A stretch of 64,000 bases of DNA from Pseudomonas orientalis (GTDB taxonomy: Bacteria > Pseudomonadota > Gammaproteobacteria > Pseudomonadales > Pseudomonadaceae): assembly GCF_002934065.1 (NCBI RefSeq), contig NZ_CP018049.1, positions 3,160,501-3,224,500 of the forward strand, given 5' to 3'. Below, piece by piece: positions 8,505 to 20,300 of the stretch; the first letter of the stretch is position 1; every line of letters begins with the position of its first letter. Below the pieces are notes generated by a model that did not search any database, was not told the origin of the DNA, and was given only the letters and a program-made list of their open reading frames with translations. The position numbers and the translations under genes are program-made.

Positions 8505-9116
8505 ATGTCAAGCGAACAATCCCCTGCCCCCCGGCGGCGCCTTTCCCGTGAAGAACGCCTGCATCAATTATTGGAAACCGCCTGGCAACTGGTGCGCGAA
8601 GAAGGCACCGACGCTCTGACCCTGGGCCGCCTGGCCGAGCTGGCCGGGGTAACCAAGCCGGTAGTCTACGATCACTTCGTCACGCGCTCGGGCTTGTTGG
8701 CCGCGCTGTATGAAGACTTCGACGGGCGCCAGAATCAGGTGTTTGTCAACGCCATCGAGGCCAGCAGCGCGACGCTTGAAGACCGCGCATGGGTGATCGC
8801 GTCGTCCTATGTGGATTGTGTGCTGCTGCAAGGTCGCGAGATTCCGGGGGTGACGGCGGCACTGAGTGGCTCACCGGAGTTGGAAGCGCTCAAGTGCAAG
8901 TACGAAGCGATCTTCCTCGACAAATGCCGCGATGCCCTTGCGCCGTTCGCGCCGGATGGCAGGCTTTCCCAGGCCGGCCTGCGTGCCATGCTGGGCGCTG
9001 CCGAAGCCTTGTCCCATGCGGCCGCCAGCGCAGAGATCAGCCGTGAAGAAGCGCAGCAGGAACTGCTGGCGACCATAGTGGCGATGGTCAAGCGCGGCGT
9101 CTCAAAAGCGGGATGA
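8505..9116 (+). CDS. TetR family transcriptional regulator
   Basis: The 203-residue protein has an N-terminal TetR helix-turn-helix (about residues 20-65, with LTLGRLAELAGVTKPVVYDHF) and a divergent ligand-binding C-terminal domain. It is transcribed away from the quinone-reductase gene. The ATG at 8505 follows the second operator repeat by only 7 bases, with no Shine-Dalgarno sequence, so the message may be leaderless or very short-leadered, or the regulator may occlude its own start. Confidence 0.88.
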   Translation: MSSEQSPAPRRRLSREERLHQLLETAWQLVREEGTDALTLGRLAELAGVTKPVVYDHFVTRSGLLAALYEDFDGRQNQVFVNAIEASSATLEDRAWVIASSYVDCVLLQGREIPGVTAALSGSPELEALKCKYEAIFLDKCRDALAPFAPDGRLSQAGLRAMLGAAEALSHAAASAEISREEAQQELLATIVAMVKRGVSKAG

Positions 9117-9194
9117 GGCCTATCTGATAAAAGAAAATCGAACTGTTGGAGGGGCTTGCCCTAATGCCAGTCAGTTAAGCGTACGCCGCCCTCA

Positions 9195-9292
9195 GTAGGA
9201 GCGAGCTTGCTCGCGAAAAACTCACAGGCGCCGTGTTCATTCAGGAAGCACGCGTTATCGTTGACGTTTTTCGCGAGCAAGCTCGCTCCTAC
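9195..9292. repeat. REPIN, GAGCTTGCTCGCGA family
   Basis: Two REP arms (GTAGGAGCGAGCTTGCTCGC at the left and its inverted copy at the right) flank about 45 bases. The whole is a 98-base imperfect palindrome. Similar elements occur at 24015-24114 and 44891-44988. It lies between the convergent tetR and acetyltransferase genes. Confidence 0.9.
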
Positions 9293-9315
9293 AGTTAATC
9301 CTCAGTGTTTGAACC

Positions 9316-9987
9316 TTAGGCCAGGCGTTGATCGACAAACACCCGCACCTTGCGCGCCAGTTGATCCAAATGCCGATCACGCTGCTTTTCCGCATCCACC
9401 ATGGCGCGCTTGCCATGCTTTTGCAGCAGGTAGGTATGGATCTGCCGCACTTCCACGCAGCTGTAGATAGCGGCCACGTCCAGCACGCCCATCAACCCAG
9501 CGGTGCCGTAGTCCCGCGTATTCATCAGCACTTGCGTGCCGCGCGCGCCGCGCACTTTGAAGCCCATGGCTTCGAATGCCGGGACCTTTTCAACCGAACA
9601 CGCCAGTTCGGCGTGGGGATAACGCGCAAGTACATCGTCCAGCATGGCCCGGGCCAGACCCTGGCGCCTGGAACCGGCGTGCACGGCCATAAAGGCCACA
9701 CCACAGGCCTGGGGGTCGTCCTTCACCGGCAGATACAGGCAAAAGCCGACGACGGTCTCGTCCTGCATCGCCACCACCAGCTCGACGCTGATGCCCTTCG
9801 AGCCGTCCAACGCCTCCAGGTACAGGTGCACCTCAAAACCGATGGCGTACTGGTAGATGTTGTAGAGCAGATTGCTGGGCGCCAGGGCCACGCTGCTGAT
9901 GTCGGTGAGGTTGTCGACCACCATCTGCAGGATCTGGCTGTTGACCGGTTCGGGACACGGCGTGGTGTAGCGGGTAAGGCTGAACAT
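9316..9987 (-). CDS. GNAT family N-acetyltransferase
   Basis: The 223-residue protein has a central GNAT domain. It shows VVGFCLYLP (beta 4), then VAFMAVHAGSRRQGLARAML, in which R-R-Q-G-L-A forms the acetyl-CoA pyrophosphate-binding loop, and VPAFEAMGFK near its end. The C-terminal 60 residues are highly charged and helical. AGGAA lies a few bases before the ATG. The acceptor is unknown. Confidence 0.8.
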   Translation of the reverse strand: MFSLTRYTTPCPEPVNSQILQMVVDNLTDISSVALAPSNLLYNIYQYAIGFEVHLYLEALDGSKGISVELVVAMQDETVVGFCLYLPVKDDPQACGVAFMAVHAGSRRQGLARAMLDDVLARYPHAELACSVEKVPAFEAMGFKVRGARGTQVLMNTRDYGTAGLMGVLDVAAIYSCVEVRQIHTYLLQKHGKRAMVDAEKQRDRHLDQLARKVRVFVDQRLA

Positions 9988-10163
9988 GCAAATTCCTGGG
10001 GTTTCGCGTCAAGGCAGTGGCGATTGTACCTGTTACGTGTGATGTCGCCGGGGTCCGTGGCATCCGACGTTCAACAAATGAGTGAAAAAAGTTCGGACCA
10101 ACGGGTGCATGCATGCCCCTGGATCGCGCATCATGGGCACTTTCAAGTTCAAGGGTAACGTCC

Positions 10164-11015
10164 ATGCGCGTTCTGTCATTGATGATGGGTCTTACGACGC
10201 TGGCCGCCAGTACGGTGTTCTGCGCCAGCGCGATGGCGAATGAAGAAAGTCAGTTGGTACAACAGATCAATCAGTACCGCAGCCAGGTGCAGCGCTGCGA
10301 CGACCAGGGTTCCCAGGAGTTGCCGCCGCTGGCCAGTGACACACGGCTGGTGCTGCCGGCCTCCAATGTCGGCGATCTGCAGCAGTCGCTGGCGCGGGCT
10401 GCGTACCCGATGGTCAACGTACAGGCCATCAGCCTGTCCGGGCCCAAGGACGCCGAGGCCGCCATGAAAGCGGTGCGTGAAAGCTTCTGTCGCGTGGTGC
10501 TCGACCCGCAATTCGTCGATATCGGCGTGAGCAACAACGGCCAGGACTGGCGCATCGTACTGGCGCGCCCGCTGCTCACCAGTGGCCTGGGCGACTGGCA
10601 GACCGAAGGCCGCAAGCTGCTCGACCTGATCAATGCCGCCCGCGCCCAGCCGCGCGAGTGCGGCACCCAGACGTTCACGGCGACCACGCCGCTGTCGTGG
10701 AACGACGAGTTGGCCAACGCCGCCAACAGCCATACGCGCAATATGGCCAACGGCAACTTTTTCGATCACCTCGACCACGATGGTCGTACCCCCGGCGACC
10801 GTGCCGAACTGGCCGGCTATGTGGGAAAAAATATCGGCGAAAATATCGCCGCCGGTCTCGATACGCCGCGCAAGGTACTCGACGGGTGGCTCGCCAGCCC
10901 CGGCCATTGCGCCAACCTGATGAACCCGCAATTTCGCGATTTGGGCGCGGCCTACGCGATGGACCCGAAAAGCGATGCAGGCATCTATTGGACGGGGCTG
11001 TTCGGCACACAATAA
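10164..11015 (+). CDS. Secreted CAP (SCP/PR-1-like) domain protein
   Basis: The 283-residue protein begins with a Sec signal peptide (MRVLSLMMGLTTLAAS... cleaved near AMA|NE). A unique region of about 130 residues with two cysteines follows. The C-terminal CAP domain has the family's histidine and glutamate elements: SHTRNM, FFDHLDHDGRTPGDR, NIGENIAAG and SPGHCANLMNP. It is therefore exported to the periplasm or outside. Bacterial CAP proteins are mostly uncharacterised. ATG at 10164, 9 bases after AAGGG, is preferred to a longer reading frame whose extra N-terminus is not signal-like. Confidence 0.85.
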   Translation: MRVLSLMMGLTTLAASTVFCASAMANEESQLVQQINQYRSQVQRCDDQGSQELPPLASDTRLVLPASNVGDLQQSLARAAYPMVNVQAISLSGPKDAEAAMKAVRESFCRVVLDPQFVDIGVSNNGQDWRIVLARPLLTSGLGDWQTEGRKLLDLINAARAQPRECGTQTFTATTPLSWNDELANAANSHTRNMANGNFFDHLDHDGRTPGDRAELAGYVGKNIGENIAAGLDTPRKVLDGWLASPGHCANLMNPQFRDLGAAYAMDPKSDAGIYWTGLFGTQ

Positions 11016-11164
11016 AGCCTGTGGCCGAGCCACCAAATGCGCAATAAAATCAAAGTGCTATCCAGCAGTCCAACGTGCTGAACTGATTGCGGTCATACCG
11101 GTCTGTAGCTAGGCAGTCTGACCTCTTCAAGGCTTAACTACGGGTAGCGAAAGGTGTGAACCCA

Positions 11165-13375
11165 ATGATGAATTGGCTGCAAGGCAGCAGCGAAATGGCA
11201 GAGCGGGTTCGTCGGCATGATTGGGCCAATTCGCCCCTGGGGCCCCTTGAACACTGGCCGGACGTGTTGAAGACAACCGTGGCGCTGTGCTTCGCCTCCA
11301 GCTTCCCCCAGGCGATTGTCTGGGGGCCTCAGTTGATCACCCTCTACAACGACGCCTTCGTGCCGATCCTGGGTAACAAGCCCGATGCCCTGGGCCGCCC
11401 ATTCAGCGACGTGTGGCACGAGGTATGGGATGACATCCGCCCCATTGCCGACACCGCGTTTGCCGGGCAGGCCACCTACATCGAAAACTTCCCTCTGGTG
11501 ATCCAGCGCAACGAGGCGCCTGAACAAGCGTACTTCACCTTTTGCTACAGCCCGATTCGAAACGCGAAAGGTGCGGTGGTCGGGTTGCTCGATACCGTGA
11601 CCGAAACCACCGACACGGTGTTTCTCACGCGGCGCCTGGAAGTGCTGGACGCCATCGGCAACAGCGTCGCCACCGCCACCGACGCCGAAGCCATCATGAC
11701 CTCGACCACGCGTTTGCTGGCCGAGCACCTGCACGTGTCGATTTGCGCCTACGCCGACATGGAAGACGATCAGGATGGCTTTACCATTCGCGGCGACTGG
11801 TCGGCGCAGGGCTCACCGAGCATTATTGGCCATTACAGCCTGGCCGCGTTCGGTGAGCGCGCGGTGACCTGTCTGCGGGCTGGGGAACCCTTGGTCATCT
11901 GCAACAACCTGCTCGAACTGCCAGCTCACGAAACCGCTAATTTCCAGGCGCTCGGCGTTACGGCGACCATCTGCATACCCCTGATCAAACACGGGCGCCT
12001 CACCGCATTGATGGCCGTGCACGACAAACAGCCCCGCTACTGGTCCTCCTATGACCTGGCACTGCTGCGCGAAGTCACCGAGCGCTCCTGGGCGCATATC
12101 GAACGCGTGCGCGCCGATGCCGCAGTGCGGGCGGGCCTTGCAGCCTATACCGAACTCAACGCGACCCTGGAGCAGCGCGTGGAAGAACGCACCCGCGCCC
12201 TCGCCCAGGCCGAAGCCGCGCTGCGCCAGTCGCAAAAGCTCGAGGCCATCGGCCAGCTGACCGGCGGCGTCGCCCATGACTTCAACAACCTGCTGACGAT
12301 CATTCGCTCATCCGTGGATTTCCTGCGCCAGCCGGAGCTGTCGGAAGAACGCCGGCAACGCTACATGTGGGCGGTATCCGATACCGTCGAGCGGGCCAGC
12401 AAACTCACCAGCCAACTGCTCGCCTTTGCCCGCCGCCAGCCGCTGAATCCACAGGTGTTCGATGTCAGCCAACGGGTGCGCAACATCGGTGATATGCTCG
12501 AAAGCGTCACCGGCGCACGCATTCAAGTGCAGGTGCAATTGCCCGATCAGCACTGCTTTGCGCGCATCGATCCGAGCCAGTTCGAAACCGCATTGATCAA
12601 CATTGCCCTCAACGCCCGCGACGCGATGGACGGCCAGGGCAGCCTGACCATCAAGGTCGTGGGGCAGCAACCACTGCCGAGCATCCGCGGCGACGCCGGG
12701 TCGCCCCTGCCCCACATCAGCATTTCCCTGGCCGATACCGGCAGCGGTATTGCCGGCGATGCCTTCGAGCGCATTTTCGAGCCGTTCTTCACCACCAAGG
12801 CCGTGGGCAAGGGCACCGGGCTGGGTTTGTCACAAGTCTTCGGCTTTGCCAAGCAATCGGGTGGCAATATCGATGTGGCCAGCACCCTCGGCCGGGGTAC
12901 GGTGTTTACCTTGTACCTGCCCCAGGTGGAAGTGGAAGGCGAAGCCGCACCGCCGCAGGACGAACAGCCAGAGCTGGCGCCACCGCTGGACGTTGCCCAA
13001 CGGCATGTACTGATCGTCGAAGACAACCTGGAGGTGGGACGTTTCGCCAACCAGATCCTCAAGGATCTGGGTTACCAGACCACCTGGGCCACCAATGCCG
13101 AACAAGCGCTGACGCTTGCCGGCAAAGACGCCGAGGCCTTCGACGCGGTTTTCTCGGATGTGGTGATGCCAGGGATGACAGGCGTGGCCATGGCCAAGCT
13201 GCTGCGTCAGCGCCGTGCGGACCTGCCGGTGGTACTCGTCTCGGGCTACAGCGAAGAACTGGCGGACAGTGGGTACGAGGGCTTTGAGTTCCTCGCCAAA
13301 CCCTACTCCGCCGAACAGGTGGCGCGCGCGTTGGCCAGGGCCATGGCCAAGGATCAGCCCGCCACCGCGACCTGA
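11165..13375 (+). CDS. Hybrid sensor histidine kinase/response regulator (PAS-GAF-HisKA-HATPase-REC)
   Basis: The 736-residue cytoplasmic protein has a PAS-like N-terminus (residues 10-140, with [13 protein letters not shown]), a GAF domain (about 155-310) and a coiled coil (about 320-355). A HisKA box with the phosphorylated His371 ([11 protein letters not shown]) follows, then an ATPase domain with [12 protein letters not shown], and a C-terminal receiver domain with Asp665 ([11 protein letters not shown]). No membrane segment is seen, so it senses an internal or diffusible cue. ATG at 11165 is chosen because AAGG at 11151-11154 is correctly spaced. A GTG at 11156 is too close. No partner output regulator lies next to it. 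Confidence 0.88.
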   Translation: MMNWLQGSSEMAERVRRHDWANSPLGPLEHWPDVLKTTVALCFASSFPQAIVWGPQLITLYNDAFVPILGNKPDALGRPFSDVWHEVWDDIRPIADTAFAGQATYIENFPLVIQRNEAPEQAYFTFCYSPIRNAKGAVVGLLDTVTETTDTVFLTRRLEVLDAIGNSVATATDAEAIMTSTTRLLAEHLHVSICAYADMEDDQDGFTIRGDWSAQGSPSIIGHYSLAAFGERAVTCLRAGEPLVICNNLLELPAHETANFQALGVTATICIPLIKHGRLTALMAVHDKQPRYWSSYDLALLREVTERSWAHIERVRADAAVRAGLAAYTELNATLEQRVEERTRALAQAEAALRQSQKLEAIGQLTGGVAHDFNNLLTIIRSSVDFLRQPELSEERRQRYMWAVSDTVERASKLTSQLLAFARRQPLNPQVFDVSQRVRNIGDMLESVTGARIQVQVQLPDQHCFARIDPSQFETALINIALNARDAMDGQGSLTIKVVGQQPLPSIRGDAGSPLPHISISLADTGSGIAGDAFERIFEPFFTTKAVGKGTGLGLSQVFGFAKQSGGNIDVASTLGRGTVFTLYLPQVEVEGEAAPPQDEQPELAPPLDVAQRHVLIVEDNLEVGRFANQILKDLGYQTTWATNAEQALTLAGKDAEAFDAVFSDVVMPGMTGVAMAKLLRQRRADLPVVLVSGYSEELADSGYEGFEFLAKPYSAEQVARALARAMAKDQPATAT

Positions 13376-14481
13376 TTGCGACCCAGCGCCTTGGCCCGGT
13401 ACAGCGCCTTGTCGGCGCAGTCCATCAAGCCATTCAGGTCCAGCGGCTCGGCGTGGGTCGATGCAAGGCCCAGACTGGCACTCAGCCCCTGCACCGGGTC
13501 GGCGCGCAGGTCGCCAATGGCCTGGACCAGTTGCTCTGCAATGCTGCGCGCGGTCTCCAGAGACGTATTGGGCAGCAATATTGCGAATTCTTCGCCCCCC
13601 AGACGACCGGACACATCGACCTGGCGAAACGAGGCGCTGATCACGCCGCCAATCTGGCGCAACACCTGATCGCCGGTCTGATGACCGTAGGTGTCATTGA
13701 TGCTTTTGAAGTGATCCATGTCCAACATCAGCGCGCACAACGGCTGCTGCTCGCGATGGCACTGGGCGTACAGCGCCTGGGCACGCTCGTAGAAGGCACG
13801 ACGGTTCATCAACCCGGTCAGTTCATCGGTCTGGGCGGCGTGGGTTGAAAGGGTGTGCGCACGTTCCATCTGGCGGGTCAGGCGAAAGGCTTTTTCCAGG
13901 GCATCGGAGAGCTTGCGCGTGGCGCCCACTACAAAGGAGGAAAACACCAACACCGCCAGCGCCACGCCCATCTGCATCGGCGCCGGCTGGAACAAAAGCC
14001 ACAGGGTACACGGCAACAGCACCAGGCCCATGGACCCCAGCGACATGGAGCGATAAGCCGAATAGCACGACACTGCGCTGACCGACATGCCCACGGCAAA
14101 CAGCATGACCAGCACTTGGGACAGGCGGTCATCGACGGGCATCACCGCCAGCGCCCCGCCGCCCCAGATCCCTGCCGACAGCATCAGTGTCAGCCCGTAA
14201 CGACGCTCCCAGCGCGCGGGCGTGCGTTCGCTATTGGGACAGCGAAACCATTCCAGGAACAGCTGCAGGCGCACCAGTGAGGAACCCGCCAGCAGCACCA
14301 GCCAGACCACCATGACCTGGTGATCGAAACGCTCCCAGCATAGCCAGCAGAGCATGATGGCGCCCAGGCAGGCGCCAAATATGGCCGAGAATGACTGGCG
14401 AAACAGCTGATGCAAACGGTCGGTTCGCACTTGTTCTTCGATGACGTGGTCCGGGTCTTGCCCATGCCCAAGGCTATGCAT
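13354..14481 (-). CDS. Membrane diguanylate cyclase (GGEEF)
   Basis: The 375-residue protein has about five or six hydrophobic segments in residues 20-185, then a GGDEF domain. The active site GGEEF (residues 295-299) is intact. An RxxD inhibitory site (RQVD, about 286-289) sits at the correct distance, so it should make cyclic-di-GMP and be product-inhibited. The start at 14481 excludes upstream codons that run into a repeat. The 3' end overlaps the convergent hybrid kinase gene by 22 bases. Confidence 0.85.
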   Translation of the reverse strand: MHSLGHGQDPDHVIEEQVRTDRLHQLFRQSFSAIFGACLGAIMLCWLCWERFDHQVMVVWLVLLAGSSLVRLQLFLEWFRCPNSERTPARWERRYGLTLMLSAGIWGGGALAVMPVDDRLSQVLVMLFAVGMSVSAVSCYSAYRSMSLGSMGLVLLPCTLWLLFQPAPMQMGVALAVLVFSSFVVGATRKLSDALEKAFRLTRQMERAHTLSTHAAQTDELTGLMNRRAFYERAQALYAQCHREQQPLCALMLDMDHFKSINDTYGHQTGDQVLRQIGGVISASFRQVDVSGRLGGEEFAILLPNTSLETARSIAEQLVQAIGDLRADPVQGLSASLGLASTHAEPLDLNGLMDCADKALYRAKALGRNQVAVAG

Positions 14482-14601
14482 GCGATTCGCCTGTTTGGCT
14501 GCTCCGACAGAGGCGCCATTGTGGCACCCTGCCAGTAGCCCGGACAACAGGATCGTGCGTGCTAGAGCGTTTAACCCTTCTGAGCAGATGCACTGCAATC
14601 C

Positions 14602-15076
14602 AAATGTGGGAGGGGGCTTGCCCTCGATGGCGGCCTCTGGGATGACCAGGATGTTGGATTGGACCGAGTACATATCCGTTTCTGCGGTCACGGCTGCTAT
14701 GGGTTCCGCTTTTACAGCGGCTCACTTTTGAAAAGCGCAAAAGTAAGCAAAACGCTCTTGCCCCACCACTCGGCACCTCGCTAATGCTCGGTGTGCCCGA
14801 ACGGAGGCTTGAATCCGTTCGGCCAGCGTGGTTTAACGGGGCGCCTGAGATCAAGATCAAAAGCGCGGCGGCCTTAGAGCCGACCGGTATTTTGTGTCGG
14901 CCCCGGTCCAAATGTGGGAGGGGGCTTGCCCCCGATGGCTGCCTCTGGGCCGCCGCGATGGGTAATCCCTTGCCCAGTGCGGCTAACCCGGCATCCTGCC
15001 GGGTTGCCCACGGATTCAAGCCTGCGTTCGGCCAGCGTGGTTACGTTTGGCGCTGCAGCGTTGTGTAGATACCTAT
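14602..15076 (+). repeat. Composite REP-associated repeat, copy B
   Basis: This block fills almost all of the gap between the diguanylate cyclase start and the glgB stop. It begins with a REP at 14604 and then follows the same body as copies A and C. It is interrupted near 14880-14960 by a segment that carries another REP (from about 14913) before the inner AACCCGGC hairpin resumes. Its far end (TTGTGTAGATACCTATG) matches the end of copy A and reaches the glgB stop codon at 15073-15075. Confidence 0.8.
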
Positions 15077-17310
15077 GACTCCTGTGGCCGCAGAATCAGC
15101 ACGCCCAGAGGCGGCAGGTTCAACGACAGCGACACCGGCTGACCGTGGCGAGGTTCATCCACGGTCTGCACCGCACCGCCATTACCGTAGTTGGACCCGG
15201 CGTACATATCGGCATCACTGTTGATCACTTCGCTCCAGCGCCCGGCAAACGGCACGCCGACGGCGTAGGCCTCACGCGGCACCGGCGTGAAGTTGGCGAC
15301 CACCAGCACCGGCTTGCCGTCCTTGCTCCAGCGCAGCCAGGCGTAGACGCTGTTGATGGCGTCATCGCCAATCAGCCACTGAAAGCCCTGGGGCGCGTCG
15401 TCCTGCTCGTGCAGCGCCGGTTCCTCGCGGTACAAGCGGTTCAGGTCGCCCACCAGCTTCTGCACCCCACGGTGTTCCGGGTATTGCAGCAGGTACCAGT
15501 CCAGTTGCTGGTCGTGATTCCACTCGCGCCACTGGCCGAATTCGCAGCCCATGAACAAGAGCTTCTTGCCCGGATGCATCCACATGAAACTCAAGTAGGC
15601 GCGCAGGTTGGCGAATTTCTGCCAGCGGTCGCCGGGCATCTTGTCGATCAGCGAGTGCTTGCCGTGCACCACCTCATCGTGGGAGATCGGCAGGATAAAG
15701 CGCTCGGACCAGGCATACACCAAGCCGAAACTCAGTTCGTTGTGATGATGGGCGCGGTAGACCGGGTCTTGCTGGATGTAATGCAGCGAGTCGTGCATCC
15801 AGCCCATGTTCCATTTGTAGTTGAAGCCCAGGCCCCCTTGCTGGGTGCTTTGACTTACGCCTGGCCATGCAGTGGACTCCTCGGCAATCACCAGCGCGCC
15901 CGGCGCTTCCAGTGCGACCACGTCGTTCAGATGGCGCAGGAAATCGATCGCTTCCAGGTTCTCCCGGCCGCCGTGGCGGTTGGGCACCCATTCACCGGCC
16001 TTGCGTGAATAATCGCGATACAGCATCGAGGCCACCGCATCCACGCGCAGGCCGTCGATATGGAAGTGCTTGAGCCAGTGCAACGCCGACGCCAGCATGA
16101 AACCGTGCACTTCGGTGCGGCCCAGGTTGTAGATCAGCGTGTCCCAATCCTGGTGGAAACCCTCCAGCGGGTTGGCGTATTCGTACAGCGCAGTGCCGTC
16201 GAATTGCGCCAGGCCGTGGGTGTCGGTGGGAAAATGCGCCGGCACCCAGTCGAGGATCACGCCAATATCCGCCCGGTGGCAGGCGTCGACGAAGTAGGCG
16301 AAATCTTCCGGCGAGCCAAAGCGTGCGCTCGGCGCGAACTGGGACAAGGCCTGATAGCCCCAGGAACCGCCGAACGGATGCTCCATGATCGGCATCAGTT
16401 CGATGTGCGTGAAGCCGAGTTGCTCCACATAGGGAATCAGCCGCTCGGCCAGTTCGCGCCAGCCGTATTGGCGTGACACTTCGCCGGCCTCGTCCAGCTC
16501 GCACTGCCAGGACCCGACGTGCAACTCATAGATCGACAGCGGCGCGGTGGATTTCTGTTTGTCGCCACGTGCCTGCATCCAGTCATGGTCCTGCCAGTCT
16601 ACCTGCAACGGCGCGGCGACCTTCGAAGCGGTATCCGGCGGCAGTTGAGTGGCCAGGGCCATCGGGTCGGCCTTGAGCGGCAGGATGCCGTGGGCGCCAA
16701 GAATTTCATATTTGTAGGCCGCGCCCGGTTGCAGGCGTGGGACAAAGATTTCCCACACGCCCGAAGGATGACGCAGGCGCATCGGGTGACGGCGACCGTC
16801 CCAAACGTTGAAATCGCCGACCACCGAAACGCGTCGGGCATTCGGTGCCCACACGGCAAACCGTACGCCCTGCACACCGTCCACCGTGGTGACCTGGGCG
16901 CCCAGGCAATTGCCCAGGTCACGGTGGTTGCCTTCGGCAAACAGGTACAGGTCCATTTCACCGAGCAGCAGTTGGCTGAAGCTGTACGGGTCTTCGGTGA
17001 TCTGCTCGCCGCCGGCCCACTGGATCTTCAGCAGGTAATCCTGGCGCGTGCCGAAGTGCCCGACGAACAGTCCCGGCACCTGGGTCGCGTCGAGGCTGCC
17101 GATCGGCTCGCCGCTGTCACGCGCCAGTACCTGGACGCTCAGGGCTTCAGGCAGGAACGCACGGATAAACTGCCCGCCCTGCTCATCATCGTGCGGCCCA
17201 AGGATCGAGAATGGATCAGGGTGCTCGGCGCGCACCAGCGCTTCGACGTCCCTGGATGCCGGCATTGCAGTCAACTTGGGCTGCAGCGGTTCTCTATGCG
17301 TAAAACTCAT
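15073..17310 (-). CDS. glgB: 1,4-alpha-glucan branching enzyme
   Basis: GlgB makes alpha-1,6 branches in glucan. The 745-residue protein has an N-terminal extension, a CBM48 module (about 120-220) and a GH13 barrel. The nucleophile Asp424 ([12 protein letters not shown]), the general acid Glu in [12 protein letters not shown] and the HDE triad in ISHDEVVHG are visible. The usual C-terminal beta domain follows. Its ATG overlaps the treS stop (ATGA at 17307-17310), which suggests translational coupling. It is the last gene of the glgE-treS-glgB unit. Confidence 0.95.
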   Translation of the reverse strand: MSFTHREPLQPKLTAMPASRDVEALVRAEHPDPFSILGPHDDEQGGQFIRAFLPEALSVQVLARDSGEPIGSLDATQVPGLFVGHFGTRQDYLLKIQWAGGEQITEDPYSFSQLLLGEMDLYLFAEGNHRDLGNCLGAQVTTVDGVQGVRFAVWAPNARRVSVVGDFNVWDGRRHPMRLRHPSGVWEIFVPRLQPGAAYKYEILGAHGILPLKADPMALATQLPPDTASKVAAPLQVDWQDHDWMQARGDKQKSTAPLSIYELHVGSWQCELDEAGEVSRQYGWRELAERLIPYVEQLGFTHIELMPIMEHPFGGSWGYQALSQFAPSARFGSPEDFAYFVDACHRADIGVILDWVPAHFPTDTHGLAQFDGTALYEYANPLEGFHQDWDTLIYNLGRTEVHGFMLASALHWLKHFHIDGLRVDAVASMLYRDYSRKAGEWVPNRHGGRENLEAIDFLRHLNDVVALEAPGALVIAEESTAWPGVSQSTQQGGLGFNYKWNMGWMHDSLHYIQQDPVYRAHHHNELSFGLVYAWSERFILPISHDEVVHGKHSLIDKMPGDRWQKFANLRAYLSFMWMHPGKKLLFMGCEFGQWREWNHDQQLDWYLLQYPEHRGVQKLVGDLNRLYREEPALHEQDDAPQGFQWLIGDDAINSVYAWLRWSKDGKPVLVVANFTPVPREAYAVGVPFAGRWSEVINSDADMYAGSNYGNGGAVQTVDEPRHGQPVSLSLNLPPLGVLILRPQES

Positions 17311-20300
17311 GACGTCTCCCCACCGCGTGCAGTTTTCGATTCAGGTGTAAGCCCGCTGAGCAAACCGTGCAACCCTTGCAAGGGCACCGGCAACCAGCTC
17401 GGGCGATTTTCCGCTTCGTAGGCCACTTCATACGCGGCCTTCTCCAGGCTGAACAAGGTCAGCGCGGCGTCCTGGCCGTTGGCATCCTGCCAGTCATGCG
17501 CCAGTGTAGCCGTCGCTGCCTGATAAGCCTGGGTAAATGCCTGGCGGGCTTCACTCAGGAAGCGCTCGGTCACACGCCGACGCGCGGCGTCCGCCTCCGG
17601 CGAATGATCAACCCCCTGCACATTCAGGGCCATGGCCGCTGCGTAATCAAAGGAGCGCAACACCCCGCTGACATCCTTGTACGGGCTGTGTTTGCCTCGC
17701 CGTTCATGCAGCGGTCGCGCCGGCTCGCCTTCAAAGTCGATCAAATAGGCGTCGCCCTTGACGACCAATACCTGGCCCAGGTGCAAGTCACCGTGGACGC
17801 GAATCCGCAATCCGCCCAGCGTGGCTTTCGCCAATGCCTGGACGTGGCTGCCGATGGCTTTTTTCTGCGCCAGTAATTCACTGACCAGCGCCTGATCGGC
17901 GGGGTTCAACTGGCTTTGATTTAGTTTGAGCAAGTGCAAGGCACGTTCGATCTGCGCGCCTACGTCCTTGGCCCAGGCCTGGGCGTCCCTGGCCGAGGTG
18001 ACTTCGGGCTTGAAGTCCTTGTTCTGGGTGGGCGCGCCCAACACCACGTGCATTTCACCCAGGCGCTGACCGAGCAGGCCGGCGAAGTCCGCCAGCTCGC
18101 CGAGGGCGTTGTAGTGCTGCTCCTGTTCGGACATCGCTTCGGCCAACTCGTCGCGAATGGCCCGCTCGAGGTTGTTCTGGGTCCAGCTCCAGGCATCGCC
18201 CTGGTTGCTCAGGTAGCCCTGGGCAATCATCAGCAAGCTGTCCTCGCCCTGTGCGTCGCGCCGGCTCATCGAGCCCATCAGCGGCGAAATGTTCGGGTAG
18301 GCGGCTTCGGTCAGGTAGGCGCTCATCTCCAGTTCCGGGTGAACCCCGGCGCTGACTTTGCGGATCAACTTGAGCACCAGGCTCTCGCCGACCACCACCG
18401 AACTGTTGGACTGCTCGGCAGACAGGTAGCGCACCGCTGATTCGTCCGTCAGTTGCAAGGCGGCCAGGTGCGGTGTCGCCTCGAAGCGCAGGTCACCCTC
18501 GCTGCAATTGAGCACGGTAGCGGCCTGCATGCCTTGAATCACACTGCGAATAAAATGCTCGAGGCTGAACGCGTCGGTGACCAGCCCCACCTGGCGGCTG
18601 CGCCTTACCCGCGCCAATGCCAGTTGCTGCGGCAAGGCGCTGGTGAGCTGGTCTTCGCCGAGGAAACCGAACGGCAATTGATAGCGGCTGGTCTGCCCCG
18701 CGCTGGTGACGTCGATTTCGCTGAGCAGCACCGGATGCTGCGCATCACCGAAGCGCACGCCATAGGCAATATGCACGCTGTCGATGGTGGCGTCCTTGCC
18801 GGCGAACCAGCGGCGCTTGGGCAGCCAGGCCGGCAACGAGGTGTGTTCCAGGGTGGTGCGACCGGGTTCTTCGAGCAACTCTTCCATACGTTTTTTCAAC
18901 ACCAATGTCGTGAAGTCGGGAATGCTCTGGGCCGGTTCCACATGCCAGCTGGGCATCTGGTTTTCCGCCGCCAGCACGAACCAATAAAAGCCATAGGGCG
19001 CCAAAGTCAGCAGGAAATTCAGCTGGCCGATGGGCGGGAAGGCGTTACCGCCCAGCATCTCCACCGGCACCATCCCGGCGAATGCCGACAGGTCCAGTTC
19101 CGCGGCCTGGGCGCTGCGCGAGACGTTGGCCACGCACAGGATGATTTCGCTGCGGCCGTCCTCCCCGGTGTATTCACGGGTATACGCCAGGATGCGGCGG
19201 TTGCTCGGCGACAGCATTTTCAGGCTGCCGCGACCGAACGCCCTGGACTGCTTGCGCACCGCCAGCATGCGCCGCGTCCAGTTCAGCAATGAATGCGGGT
19301 CCTGGGCCTGGGTTTCGACGTTGACCGACTGGTAGCCGTACTGCGCGTCCATGATCGGCGGCAATACCAGGCTGGCCGGGTCGGCGCGGGAAAAGCCGCC
19401 ATTGCGATCGATGGACCATTGCATTGGCGTACGTACGCCATCGCGGTCGCCCAGGTAAATGTTGTCGCCCATGCCGATTTCGTCGCCGTAGTAGAGGGTC
19501 GGCGTGCCGGGCATCGACAGCAACAGGCTGTTGAGCAGTTCCACGCGGCGCCGGTCACGCTCCACCAGGGGTGCTAGGCGTCGGCGAATGCCCAGGTTGA
19601 TACGCGCGCGGCGATCTGCGGCGTAGTAGTTCCACAGGTAGTCGCGCTCTTTGTCGGTGACCATTTCCAGGGTCAATTCATCGTGGTTGCGCAGGAAGAT
19701 CGCCCACTGGCAATTGGCCGGAATCTCCGGGGTCTGGCGCAGGATGTCGGTGATGGGGAAACGATCTTCCTGGGCCAGCGCCATATACATGCGCGGCATC
19801 AACGGGAAGTGGAAGGCCATATGGCATTCATCGCCGTCGTCGCCCTTGCGGTCACCGAAGTAGAGTTGCGTGTCTTCCGGCCATTGGTTGGCCTCGGCCA
19901 ACAACATGCGATCAGGGTAATTGGCGTCTATTTCGGCGCGGATCTGCTTGAGCACCCCGTGGGTCTCGGGCAGGTTCTCGTTGTTGGTGCCGTCACGCTC
20001 GATCAGGTAGGGAATCGCGTCGAGGCGCAGGCCGTCGATGCCCAGGTCGAGCCAGTAGCGCATCACCGACAGCACCGCCTTCATGACCTGCGGGTTGTCG
20101 AAGTTCAGGTCCGGCTGGTGCGAATAGAAACGGTGCCAGAAGTACTGGCCGGCCACCGGGTCCCAGGTCCAGTTGGACTTCTCGGTGTCGAGGAAAATGA
20201 TCCGCGTGCCGTCGTATTTCTGGTCGTCATCGGACCAGACGTAGAAGTCCCGCGCCGCCGAGCCCGGTTTGGCCTTGCGTGCCCGCTGGAACCAGGGGTG

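Noticed and set aside
9195..9292. Possible CRISPR-like array from repeated GAGCTTGCTCGCGA units
   Set aside because: There are only two arms, inverted not direct, with related elements dispersed through the genome: REPINs, not CRISPR.
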